Shown piece by piece: positions 10,604 through 17,973 of a DNA stretch of 64,000 nt (positions are counted from its first letter, which is position 1; each line of letters opens with the position of its first letter). The DNA is taken from contig JBCAYL010000002.1 in assembly GCA_038533575.1 (NCBI GenBank), positions 310,001-374,000 on the forward strand, in the 5' to 3' direction. The notes beneath the pieces are model-generated. The model ran no database searches. It had not been told where the DNA came from and saw only the letters and a list, made by a program, of their open reading frames with translations. The position numbers were made by a program, and so were the translations under genes. Origin of the DNA: Pseudomonadota bacterium (lineage in GTDB: Bacteria; Pseudomonadota; Alphaproteobacteria; Rhodobacterales; Rhodobacteraceae).

Positions 10604-11473
10604 TCAGACGAGACCCGCGCGCGCCATGGCCGCGTCCATGCGCGCCTTGGCTCCGTCGGACAGCGTCACGAGGGGCGAGCGCACGGCCTCCGAGCAATGC
10701 CCGAGACGCGACGCCCCGTATTTCGCGCCGCACACGCCTGGTTCCGCGAAGACAGCCTGATGCAGCGGCATCAGCCGGTCCTGCAGGGCCACGGCCTTCG
10801 CATAGTCTCCCGCGGCGCAGGCCGCCTGCATCTCGGCGCAGAGCCGCGGAGCGACGTTCGCGGTCACGGAGATGCAGCCCACGCCGCCCATGGCGTTGTA
10901 GCCCACGGCCGTCGCATCCTCTCCGGAGAGCTGGATGAAATCCGACCCGCAGGAGAGGCGCGTGGCGGGCACGCGCGCCAGATCGCCCGTGGCATCTTTC
11001 ACGCCCACGATCTCCGGCAGCTTCGCAAGCTCCGACATCGTGGCATCGACCATGTCGATCACCGAGCGCGGCGGGATGTTGTAGATGATGATCGGCAGGC
11101 CCACGGCCGCGCAGGCCTCGTAATGCGCCATGAGCCCGCGCTGGGTGGGCTTGTTGTAGTAGGGTGTGACGACGAGCGCGCCATCGGCACCCGCGTCCTT
11201 GGCGGCATGCACGAGCCGCACGCTCTCTGCCGTGTTGTTGGAGCCCGCGCCGGCCAACACGGGCACGCGGCCCGCGGCCTGGGAAACGACGGTCTCCACC
11301 ACCGCGTCGTGCTCATCGTGGCTGAGCGTCGGGCTTTCTCCCGTGGTGCCCACGGGAACGAGGCCCTCGGTCCCCTCGGCGATATGCCAGTCCACGAGAC
11401 GTTTCAGAGCTGCGAAATCCACCCGGTCCCCGTCAAACGGCGTGATCAGCGCGACCATGGAGCCCCTGAACAT
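10604..11473 (-). CDS. dapA: 4-hydroxy-tetrahydrodipicolinate synthase
   Basis: The 289-residue TIM-barrel lyase condenses pyruvate with aspartate semialdehyde in lysine and diaminopimelate biosynthesis. It shows the pyruvate-binding [14 protein letters not shown], the catalytic Tyr region [14 protein letters not shown] and the Schiff-base lysine in [13 protein letters not shown]. The start [13 protein letters not shown] is preceded by GGGAGGGTGG; an ATG 25 codons upstream has no conserved extension. It is divergent from the lytic transglycosylase gene, so two cell-wall-related genes share the 11474-11596 promoter interval. Confidence 0.95.
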   Translation of the reverse strand: MFRGSMVALITPFDGDRVDFAALKRLVDWHIAEGTEGLVPVGTTGESPTLSHDEHDAVVETVVSQAAGRVPVLAGAGSNNTAESVRLVHAAKDAGADGALVVTPYYNKPTQRGLMAHYEACAAVGLPIIIYNIPPRSVIDMVDATMSELAKLPEIVGVKDATGDLARVPATRLSCGSDFIQLSGEDATAVGYNAMGGVGCISVTANVAPRLCAEMQAACAAGDYAKAVALQDRLMPLHQAVFAEPGVCGAKYGASRLGHCSEAVRSPLVTLSDGAKARMDAAMARAGLV

Positions 11474-11596
11474 GTCCACCCTCCCATAGGCAATTTCGCG
11501 CGGAGGCTTTCCGCAGCGCCCTGCTATGCCATCTTTGTCAGTTGCCACAAGGGGCCGGAGCGCTCATTTCTGGCGCGAGGCAGCTAAGGGGCCGCG

Positions 11597-13636
11597 ATGC
11601 GCCCGATCTTCATCTTGGTTTTGAGCCTGGTTCTGTGGGCCAGCGCGCCCGCCGCGGAGGGCGAGGCGGAGGCGCTCGAGCGCGCGCTGGCCGCGCGGGC
11701 AGCGGGCGATTGGGATCGCGCGTTGGCGGAGGCGCGAGGCGCGGGGCCCGTGGGCCAGGACATCATCGCCTGGCACTACCTGCGCGCGCGCCAGGGCAGC
11801 TTCGCGGAGGCGCGCGCCTTTCTTGCGCGGCGGCCGGACTGGCCGGGCCTGCCGCTGCTGCGCGCCCGGTCGGAGGGCGCCATCCCGCCCCGCGCGGATC
11901 CCCAGCAGGTGCTCAATTACTTTATCCCGCAAGCGCCGCGCAGCGGCGCGGGCACGCTGCGCTACGCGGAGGCCTTGCGCGCGGCGGGGCAGGCGGAAAC
12001 AGCCGATGCCGAGATCATCCGGGGCTGGGCCACGCATTCGCTGACCGGCGACGAGGAAGCCGCATTCATCACGCGCCACGGCGCGCTCGTGAGACCGCAT
12101 CACTGGGCCAGGACGGACATGCTCCTCTGGCGCGGGCTCACGGCTGAGGCAGCCCGCATGCTCCCACTGCTCTCCGAGGCGGAGAAACGCCTGGCCACCG
12201 CGCGCATTGCGCTCAGGGAGCGGCGAGACGGCGTGAACGCCCTAATCGCCCAGGTGCCTGCCTCGCGCGCGGACGACCCGGGCCTCGCCTTCGAGCGTTT
12301 CCTCTGGCGCGCGCGCGCCGGGATGACCGACGGCGCCATCGAGATGCTCGAGGAGACCGATGATTTGGGCCAGGCGGAGGAATGGGGAAACCTGCGCCGC
12401 CGCTACGCCCGCATCCTCATGCGCGCGGAGGAGAACAGGCGCGCCTACCGCATCGCCGCGCGGCACGGGCTGGAGGAGGGCCGCCATTTCGCGGATCTCG
12501 AATGGCTCGCCGGTTTCATCGCGCTCCGCAAGCTCGGCGATGCGGCGACCGCGCTCCGGCATTTCGAACGCTTCGAGACGGCGGTGGACACGCCCATTTC
12601 GCTCGGCCGCGCGGGCTACTGGCAGGCGCGCGCCCATGCGGCGCTTGGCGATGAGGCTGCCGCACGCGAGGACTACACCCGCGCTGCCGCGCACCAGACG
12701 GCGTTTTACGGTCAACTCGCGGCGGAGGAGGCTGGCCTGCCGCCCGATCCGAAACTCGCGGGAACGGAGGAATTCCCCGACTGGCGCGGCGCAGCATTCA
12801 CGCAATCCTCGGTCTTCGAGGCGGCCGAGCTCCTGCTCGCTGCCGGGGACCTTTCACTCGGCGAGCGCTTCCTCACGCATCTGGCGGAGAGCCTCACGCG
12901 CGAGGAGATCGGGCAGATGGCCGATTACGTCCGCGACGTGCATGGCGAGCCCCATCTCCAGGTCATGATCGCCAAGCGGGCCGTGCAGTATGGCCACGTG
13001 CTGGAAGCGCCGTACTTTCCGCTTCACCCGCTCCTTGAAGAGACGGGCGATGTGCCCCAGGCGCTGGCGCTGGCCATCGCGCGCCGGGAGAGCGAATTCG
13101 ATCCGGGGGTGAGCTCCGGCGTGGGTGCGCGCGGGCTCATGCAGCTCATGCCCGCCACCGCCGAAGAGATGGCCGGCGATCTCGGCGTCCGCTTTCTGGA
13201 AGCGCGGCTCCTCACGGATCCGGATTACAACGCTCGCTTGGGGCTCACATACCTCGCCGAACTCATCGAGACCTTCGGCCCGAGCCCCGTGCTCGTCTCC
13301 GTGGCCTACAATGCAGGGCCGAGCCGCGCGTTTTCCTGGATCTCGGCGCGGGGCGATCCCCGGGATGCGCGGACCGACCTCGTCGACTGGATCGAGCATA
13401 TCCCGTTCCGCGAGACACGGAACTACGTGATGCGCGTGACAGAGAGCCTGCCCGTCTACCGGGCGCGGATCGCCGGAGAAACGCAGGCCCTTGGCCTCCT
13501 CGCGGATCTGCGCGGGGCGCGGCCCGACGGGCGTGCCGTGACCGGCCCGCCGCCGCCCAACTGGGCGCCAGAGCTCAGTCTGCGCCCGCTCTCGCGGCCG
13601 GAAGCGCCTCCTGCTGACGCTCCCGCCACAGAGTAA
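11597..13636 (+). CDS. slt: Soluble lytic murein transglycosylase (Slt70-like)
   Basis: The 679-residue periplasmic enzyme cleaves peptidoglycan glycan strands to 1,6-anhydromuropeptides. An N-terminal signal peptide (MRPIFILVLSLVLWASAPAAEG) precedes a long alpha-helical superhelical region (about residues 25-470) of degenerate repeats. The catalytic SLT domain follows (about 480-620) with ALAIARRESEFDPGVSSGVG, which contains the catalytic Glu, then ARGLMQLMPATAEEMA and VSVAYNAGPSRA. The C-terminal tail is Pro/Ala-rich and overlaps the convergent DMT-exporter gene by 62 bases. The start is the first ATG, with GGGG upstream. Confidence 0.92.
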   Translation: MRPIFILVLSLVLWASAPAAEGEAEALERALAARAAGDWDRALAEARGAGPVGQDIIAWHYLRARQGSFAEARAFLARRPDWPGLPLLRARSEGAIPPRADPQQVLNYFIPQAPRSGAGTLRYAEALRAAGQAETADAEIIRGWATHSLTGDEEAAFITRHGALVRPHHWARTDMLLWRGLTAEAARMLPLLSEAEKRLATARIALRERRDGVNALIAQVPASRADDPGLAFERFLWRARAGMTDGAIEMLEETDDLGQAEEWGNLRRRYARILMRAEENRRAYRIAARHGLEEGRHFADLEWLAGFIALRKLGDAATALRHFERFETAVDTPISLGRAGYWQARAHAALGDEAAAREDYTRAAAHQTAFYGQLAAEEAGLPPDPKLAGTEEFPDWRGAAFTQSSVFEAAELLLAAGDLSLGERFLTHLAESLTREEIGQMADYVRDVHGEPHLQVMIAKRAVQYGHVLEAPYFPLHPLLEETGDVPQALALAIARRESEFDPGVSSGVGARGLMQLMPATAEEMAGDLGVRFLEARLLTDPDYNARLGLTYLAELIETFGPSPVLVSVAYNAGPSRAFSWISARGDPRDARTDLVDWIEHIPFRETRNYVMRVTESLPVYRARIAGETQALGLLADLRGARPDGRAVTGPPPPNWAPELSLRPLSRPEAPPADAPATE

Positions 13637-14465
13637 AGAGCCCGGCGGCGACGACGATGGCCGCGCCCGTGGCCACGTTCCAGCGGATCACCTCCCCGAA
13701 GACGCTCACGCCGATCATGGCGCCGAAGACGAGCTGAAGATAGGCGAAGGGCTGCACGGCGGAGGCCTCCGCCACTTCGTAGCACCGGATGAGGAGGTAG
13801 TGACCGAGCGCGCCGGTGACGCAGAGCGTGGCCATCCAGGCCCAGTCCCGCGGCGTCATAGCCTCCCAAAACCAGACGCCGACGACGGTCATCGCCACGG
13901 CGCCGGCTGTCCCGGTCCAGAAGAAGGACGTCTCCGTCCGGTCGCGGCGCGCGGCATAGCGGGTCAGCAAACCATAGAGCGCGAACATGCAGGCACTGCA
14001 GACCGCGATGAGCGCGTAGGGCGAAAAGACTGCGAAGCCCGGCTGCAGGATGATCAGAACCCCCACGAAGCCGATCCCGATGGCTCCCCAGCGATAGGGG
14101 CCCACACGCTCGCCCAGGATCGGGCCGGACAGCGCGGCCACGATGAGGGGATAGGCCGTGAAGATCGCGAGGCTCTCCACGAGGCCGAGGATCGTGAAGG
14201 CCAGGACCATGACGCAGATCTCGGCGGCCAGGAGCAGCCCGCGCCCGATCTGAAGCACTGGCTGGGACGTCCGCGCGGCGGCGCGGATGCCGCCCGCCTT
14301 GCGCCCGGCCACTGCGATCACGAAGGCGGCGAAGAACCAGTAGCGGATCATCACGACCATGATGACATTGTACTCGGAGGCGAGGTGCCGGCTGATCCCG
14401 TCCTGCATGGCGAACACGAAGGTCGTGGCCACCATGAGGGCGATGCCGAGCCTGTTCCCGCTCAC
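13575..14465 (-). CDS. DMT-superfamily (EamA) membrane transporter
   Basis: The 296-residue protein contains about ten hydrophobic helices in two EamA-type halves (for example ALMVATTFVFAMQDGISRHL and the second-half ALIAVCSACMFALYGLLTRY), a common size for drug/metabolite exporters. The substrate cannot be inferred. The start is a GTG forming a GTGA overlap with the mnmD stop; any upstream start would run backwards through mnmD. Its 3' end overlaps the convergent slt gene by 62 bases. Confidence 0.85.
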   Translation of the reverse strand: MSGNRLGIALMVATTFVFAMQDGISRHLASEYNVIMVVMIRYWFFAAFVIAVAGRKAGGIRAAARTSQPVLQIGRGLLLAAEICVMVLAFTILGLVESLAIFTAYPLIVAALSGPILGERVGPYRWGAIGIGFVGVLIILQPGFAVFSPYALIAVCSACMFALYGLLTRYAARRDRTETSFFWTGTAGAVAMTVVGVWFWEAMTPRDWAWMATLCVTGALGHYLLIRCYEVAEASAVQPFAYLQLVFGAMIGVSVFGEVIRWNVATGAAIVVAAGLFTLWRERQQEALPAARAGAD

Positions 14466-15151
14466 GGGCGCCGCGCCCGCGTCATGTGCCGCTTGCGCCC
14501 ATAGCCCGGCACCCGCGAGACCTCGAAGCCCGCCGCCGCGAGCGCCCGGCGCACGTCTCCGGCGGCGGAATACGTGGCGCAGGTGCCACCGGCCTTCGTG
14601 CGCGCGCCCACCGCGGCGAGAAGCGCTGGCTCCCAGAGCTCCGGATTGCGCGTGGGCGAAAAGCCATCGAGGAACCACGCATCGGCCTCTCCCGCCCAGC
14701 GGGGAAGTGTCTGCCGGGCGTCGCCCAGGATGATCTCGGCACGGAGCCACGGCAGCTCCAAGACCGATTCTCCTTGCCAGAGCGGGGCAAGCTCCGCCGC
14801 CACCTCCGCGATCTCTGGAAAGGCTGCCCAGGCTGCCGCGGCGACTGCGTGGCTCACCGGAAAGGCCTCGAAGCTCGTGAAGTGCAACTGCCCGGCTTGA
14901 TCGGCCTCCCGCCAGGCGAGCGCCGCCGCAAAGAGGTTCAGCCCCGTGCCGAAGCCCAGCTCGGCGATATGAAAACCGTCCCGGAAGCGACCGGGCAGGT
15001 CATTGCCCGCGAGAAAGACGTGCCGCGTCTCCTCAAGGCCGTTCTCGAGCGAATAATAGGGGTCGTCGAAGCGGGTGGAGACCGGAATGCGCCCGGCGCC
15101 CGCCTCGCGCCACGTGACCTCCGCGGAGGGCTGCTCTATGTGCGCCACCAT
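14462..15151 (-). CDS. mnmD: tRNA 5-(aminomethyl)-2-thiouridine methyltransferase (MnmD, DUF752)
   Basis: The 229-residue protein corresponds to the methyltransferase half of E. coli MnmC, which uses SAM to convert nm5s2U to mnm5s2U at the wobble position. The N-terminal segment VPVST-like (RIPVSTRFDDPYYSLENGLEETRHVFL) and the SAM motif IAELGFGTGLNLFAA are diagnostic, followed by DAWFLDGFSPTRNPELW. The start MVAHIEQPSAEVTW is chosen; 12 further upstream codons overlap the divergent gene. The FAD oxidase partner starts 29 bases away on the opposite strand, so the bifunctional enzyme appears to be split into two divergent genes here. Confidence 0.88.
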   Translation of the reverse strand: MVAHIEQPSAEVTWREAGAGRIPVSTRFDDPYYSLENGLEETRHVFLAGNDLPGRFRDGFHIAELGFGTGLNLFAAALAWREADQAGQLHFTSFEAFPVSHAVAAAAWAAFPEIAEVAAELAPLWQGESVLELPWLRAEIILGDARQTLPRWAGEADAWFLDGFSPTRNPELWEPALLAAVGARTKAGGTCATYSAAGDVRRALAAAGFEVSRVPGYGRKRHMTRARRP

Positions 15152-15180
15152 CGCAGCGAGGTAACGAGGGCGCGTGGGCT

Positions 15181-16215
15181 TTGGCAAGCTATGATCTGAC
15201 CATCCGGGGCGCGGGGATCTTCGGGCTCGCCATCGCGTGGGCTTGCCTCAAGCGCGGCGCGCGCGTGCAGGTGATCGACCCCGCGGGCGTGGCGGCGGGC
15301 GCCTCCGGCGGCATCGTCGGCGCGCTGGCGCCGCACACGCCAGAGAACTGGAACCCCAAGAAGGCGTTTCAGCTCGAAAGCCTCCTGATGGCGCGCGCGC
15401 TCTGGCCCGAGGTGGAGGCGCTCACCGGGCAGGCGAGCGGCTACGCACGCACGGGGCGCTTGCAGCCCATCGCCGATGACCATGCCCGCGCCCTGGCCGA
15501 GACGCGGGGTGAGAACGCGAAAACGCTTTGGCAGGGGGAAGCCACCTGGGAGATCGTAGAGGCCGCGCCATGGGGGCCCGTCAGCACCACGGGCCAGCTG
15601 ATCTTCGACACGCTCTCGGCCCATATCAATCCGCGCCGCGCCACGGAGGCCCTGGCCCGTGCGGTGGCGTTGAAGGGTGGCTCGATCGCGCGTGACGGAG
15701 AGGAGGTCGGCGCGGTGATCTGGGCCACGGGGGCTACGGGCCTCGCGGCGCTCAACGCGGCCACCGGACAGCCCGTGGGCACACCGATCAAGGGGCAGGC
15801 GGCGCTCTTCCGCCTCGACCGCGCAGGCGCGCCTCAGCTCTTTGTCGATGGTCTCCACATCATGCCCCATCTCGACGGGACGGTGGCCGTAGGGTCCACC
15901 ACTGAGCGGGATTTCGAGAGCGCCACGGAGACTGACGCGCTCCTCGACGATGTCGTCGCCCGTGCGCGGTCTGCGGTGCCCGCGCTCGCGGATGCGGAGA
16001 TCATTCAGCGCTGGGCCGGGCTCAGGCCGCGCGCCCGCAGCCGGGCGCCCATGCTCGGCCCCTGGCCGGGCCGGGCCGGGCATTTCATGGCCAATGGCGG
16101 GTTCAAGATCGGCTTCGGCATGGCGCCCAAGGTGGGAGAGGTCATGGCCGACCTCGTCCTCGAGAGCCGTGATACCATCCCGGAGGGCTTCCGGGTCGAG
16201 GACAACTTGCGCTGA
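15181..16215 (+). CDS. FAD-dependent amino-acid oxidase-type oxidoreductase, probable MnmC oxidase half
   Basis: The 344-residue DAO-family flavoprotein has an N-terminal dinucleotide-binding motif (TIRGAGIFGLAIAWACLKRG) and the segment GASGGIVGALAPHTPENW. The C-terminus contains GLRPRARSRAPMLGPWPG and ANGGFKIGFGMAP, like glycine oxidase/MnmC2 proteins. Its position next to mnmD suggests it removes the carboxymethyl group from cmnm5U in tRNA, but a free amino-acid oxidase role is possible. The best start is a TTG (MASYDLTIRGAG) with GAGGG about 11 bases upstream; no ATG or GTG fits the conserved N-terminus. Confidence 0.75.
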   Translation: MASYDLTIRGAGIFGLAIAWACLKRGARVQVIDPAGVAAGASGGIVGALAPHTPENWNPKKAFQLESLLMARALWPEVEALTGQASGYARTGRLQPIADDHARALAETRGENAKTLWQGEATWEIVEAAPWGPVSTTGQLIFDTLSAHINPRRATEALARAVALKGGSIARDGEEVGAVIWATGATGLAALNAATGQPVGTPIKGQAALFRLDRAGAPQLFVDGLHIMPHLDGTVAVGSTTERDFESATETDALLDDVVARARSAVPALADAEIIQRWAGLRPRARSRAPMLGPWPGRAGHFMANGGFKIGFGMAPKVGEVMADLVLESRDTIPEGFRVEDNLR

Positions 16216-16240
16216 CCCGTGCCGCGGGTACCGCGCGCCC

Positions 16241-16304
16241 CGGACCCCGCGCCGGGGCCTCTGCTCTAGGCGCCGAGGGTTAGGCCCCGGGTGAGGCCCG
16301 GGGC
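16241..16304. repeat. Two adjacent GC palindromes between convergent genes
   Basis: Two palindromes lie between the convergent oxidase and FMN-reductase genes. The first is at about 16241-16258, with GCCCCGG and CCGGGGC arms. The second, 16284-16304, has GCCCCGGG / CCCGGGGC arms and the loop TGAGG. The second shares its 8-5-8 architecture and CCCGGG core with the repeats at 49218-49238 and 63892-63912. No T-run is present. They may act as bidirectional terminators or be members of a dispersed palindromic family. Confidence 0.55.
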
Positions 16305-16317
16305 GCGTGCGGTCCTG

Positions 16318-16854
16318 CTAGCCGATCTCCGCGCGCAGGTTGTCCATCAGTGTGGCCATTGTCTTCTGCGCCATGTCGCCCTTGAGGCTGCCATCCTCTT
16401 CAAAGCCACTCCCGCTCTGCGCGAGGTGGAACTCCGGACCCGGGATCACGCGGGGAGAAAAGGGATTGAGCGCGAGGCGCAGCGTCCATTGCCCCCGCTC
16501 CCCGCCCGCGCGACCGGCGGCCGCGGACATGATTGCGACGGGCTTGTCCTTCCACGGATTGCCCTCGGTCCGGCTGAGCCAGTCGAGCGCGTTCTTCAGG
16601 GCGCCGGAGAGGAGCTTGTTGTATTCCGGCGTCGAGATGATGACGGCGTCAGCCGCCTCGATCTGGTCGGCAAGGGCCTGCACCGGGCCAGGCACACCAT
16701 CCTCTTCGAGATCACCGGAATAGAGCGGGAACTCGATCGAGCCCATCGTGAACTCCGCGGGATCGAAGACATCCTTGGCCGCATGGATGAGCTTCGTGTT
16801 GGTGGAGGCCGCGCGGAGCGAACCGGAGATGCCGAGGAGATGGTGGGCGGGCAT
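16318..16854 (-). CDS. NADPH-dependent FMN reductase family protein
   Basis: The 178-residue flavodoxin-fold protein resembles ChrR/YieF/SsuE-type NAD(P)H:FMN or quinone reductases. It shows the phosphate-binding LLGISGSLRAASTNTKL, the family signature STPEYNKLLSGALKNALDWLSR and the following GNPWKDKPVAIMSAAAG. Such enzymes reduce FMN, quinones or chromate in the cytosol. It lies 75 bases downstream of cobO on the same strand; a link to cob(II)yrinate reduction before adenosylation is conceivable but unproven. Confidence 0.85.
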   Translation of the reverse strand: MPAHHLLGISGSLRAASTNTKLIHAAKDVFDPAEFTMGSIEFPLYSGDLEEDGVPGPVQALADQIEAADAVIISTPEYNKLLSGALKNALDWLSRTEGNPWKDKPVAIMSAAAGRAGGERGQWTLRLALNPFSPRVIPGPEFHLAQSGSGFEEDGSLKGDMAQKTMATLMDNLRAEIG

Positions 16855-16929
16855 GACGTGTCCTTTGCGAGTGTCAGCCTCGGGACATAGCCTGCCCCCT
16901 GTCTCTGGCCACGTCTCGGGCCACAGGGC

Positions 16930-17553
16930 TCAGAATTCCACGCCGATCTGTGCCTTGATGCCGGAGCGGAACGGATGCTTGACGAGTTCCATCTCCGTGA
17001 CGAGGTCGGCGATCTCGATGAGCTGTTCCTTGGCGTTGCGGCCGGTGAGGACGACATGGGTCATGGGCGGCTTTTCCGCCTCGAGGAACGCGACGACCTC
17101 CGCGATGTCGATGTAGTCGTAGCGCAGCGCGATGTTGATCTCGTCGAGGAGGACCATGTGGTTGGCCGCGTCGCGGATGAGCTCCTTGGCCTTGGCCCAG
17201 GCGGCCTGCGCCATCTCGATGTCGCGGGCCTTGTCCTGGGTTTCCCAGGTGAAGCCCTCGCCCATGGTGTGAAAGGCGCAGAGATCGGAGAAGCGCGCGA
17301 GGATGAGATCGCGCTCGCCCGTCGACATGCCGCCCTTGATGAACTGGACCACCGCGCATTTGCGGCCATGGGCGATATGGCGGAAGATCATGCCGAAGGC
17401 GGCGGAGCTCTTGCCCTTGCCCTTGCCGGTATGGACGATGACGAGGCCTTTTTCATCGGTCTTGGTGGCCATGATCTTGTCCCGCGCGGCCTTCTTCTTG
17501 GCCATCTTCATGGCGTGGCGGTCGGCATCGGCCTTGGTGTTGTCGGCGCTCAT
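16930..17553 (-). CDS. cobO: Cob(I)yrinic acid a,c-diamide adenosyltransferase
   Basis: The 207-residue enzyme attaches the 5'-deoxyadenosyl ligand of ATP to cobalt in the aerobic cobalamin pathway. It has the modified P-loop HTGKGKGKSSAAFGM, the hallmark of CobA/CobO, followed by VVQFIKGG, the Walker-B-like VLLDEINIALRYDY and the C-terminal HPFRSGIKAQIGVEF. A lysine-rich N-terminal extension (about 30 residues) precedes the core. GGAAGGG lies before the ATG. It follows cobN at a distance on the same strand, with a small opposite-strand lipoprotein gene between them. Confidence 0.95.
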   Translation of the reverse strand: MSADNTKADADRHAMKMAKKKAARDKIMATKTDEKGLVIVHTGKGKGKSSAAFGMIFRHIAHGRKCAVVQFIKGGMSTGERDLILARFSDLCAFHTMGEGFTWETQDKARDIEMAQAAWAKAKELIRDAANHMVLLDEINIALRYDYIDIAEVVAFLEAEKPPMTHVVLTGRNAKEQLIEIADLVTEMELVKHPFRSGIKAQIGVEF

Positions 17554-17592
17554 CTTAACCCTTCCTTAACTCTGCATGCCCAGCCTGCGTGC

Positions 17593-17973
17593 ATGCGGTC
17601 CCTTGCAATCCTTGTGCTCCTGGCGCTCGCCGCGTGCAACACGCCGACGCCGGAATTCTACGGCGTGGCGCCGGTGGACGTCACGGTGGATGGATCGGCC
17701 TACAAGATATTCTACCGGGGAGACCGGGCGCAGGCGATCCGCACGAACCCCGAACTCAGGCCCAACCGGAACGCAGAGGCCAAGATCACGCAGGCCATCG
17801 AGATCGTATCGGGGTGCAAAGTCGTCGGTGCGCTGCGCGGCGACGTAGCCTTGGCCAATGCGCGGGTCGATTGCGGGTCTGGCGCGCGGCCCTGGCCCGT
17901 AGAAGTCGAGCTTCGCATCATCTGCGACAGCGATGCGCAATTCTCACGCCGGGTCTACTGCTCCACCTACTGA
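17593..17973 (+). CDS. Predicted small lipoprotein, function unknown
   Basis: The 126-residue protein starts MRSLAILVLLALAACNTPTP, a signal peptide with a lipobox (LAAC) for lipidation at Cys15. The rest has a central segment (VDVTVDGSAYKIFYRG) and three further cysteines at about VSGCK, VDCGSG and ICDSD plus YCSTY, which may form disulfides in the periplasm. I do not recognise the family, and a function cannot be given. It lies opposite and between cobO and cobN; its last 30 bases overlap the 3' end of cobN. Confidence 0.75.
   Translation: MRSLAILVLLALAACNTPTPEFYGVAPVDVTVDGSAYKIFYRGDRAQAIRTNPELRPNRNAEAKITQAIEIVSGCKVVGALRGDVALANARVDCGSGARPWPVEVELRIICDSDAQFSRRVYCSTY

Noticed and set aside
13575..14750. 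391-residue version of the DMT exporter
   Set aside because: The additional N-terminus is an out-of-frame reading of mnmD and is Arg/Gly-rich without membrane helices; the GTG at 14465 fits the family.
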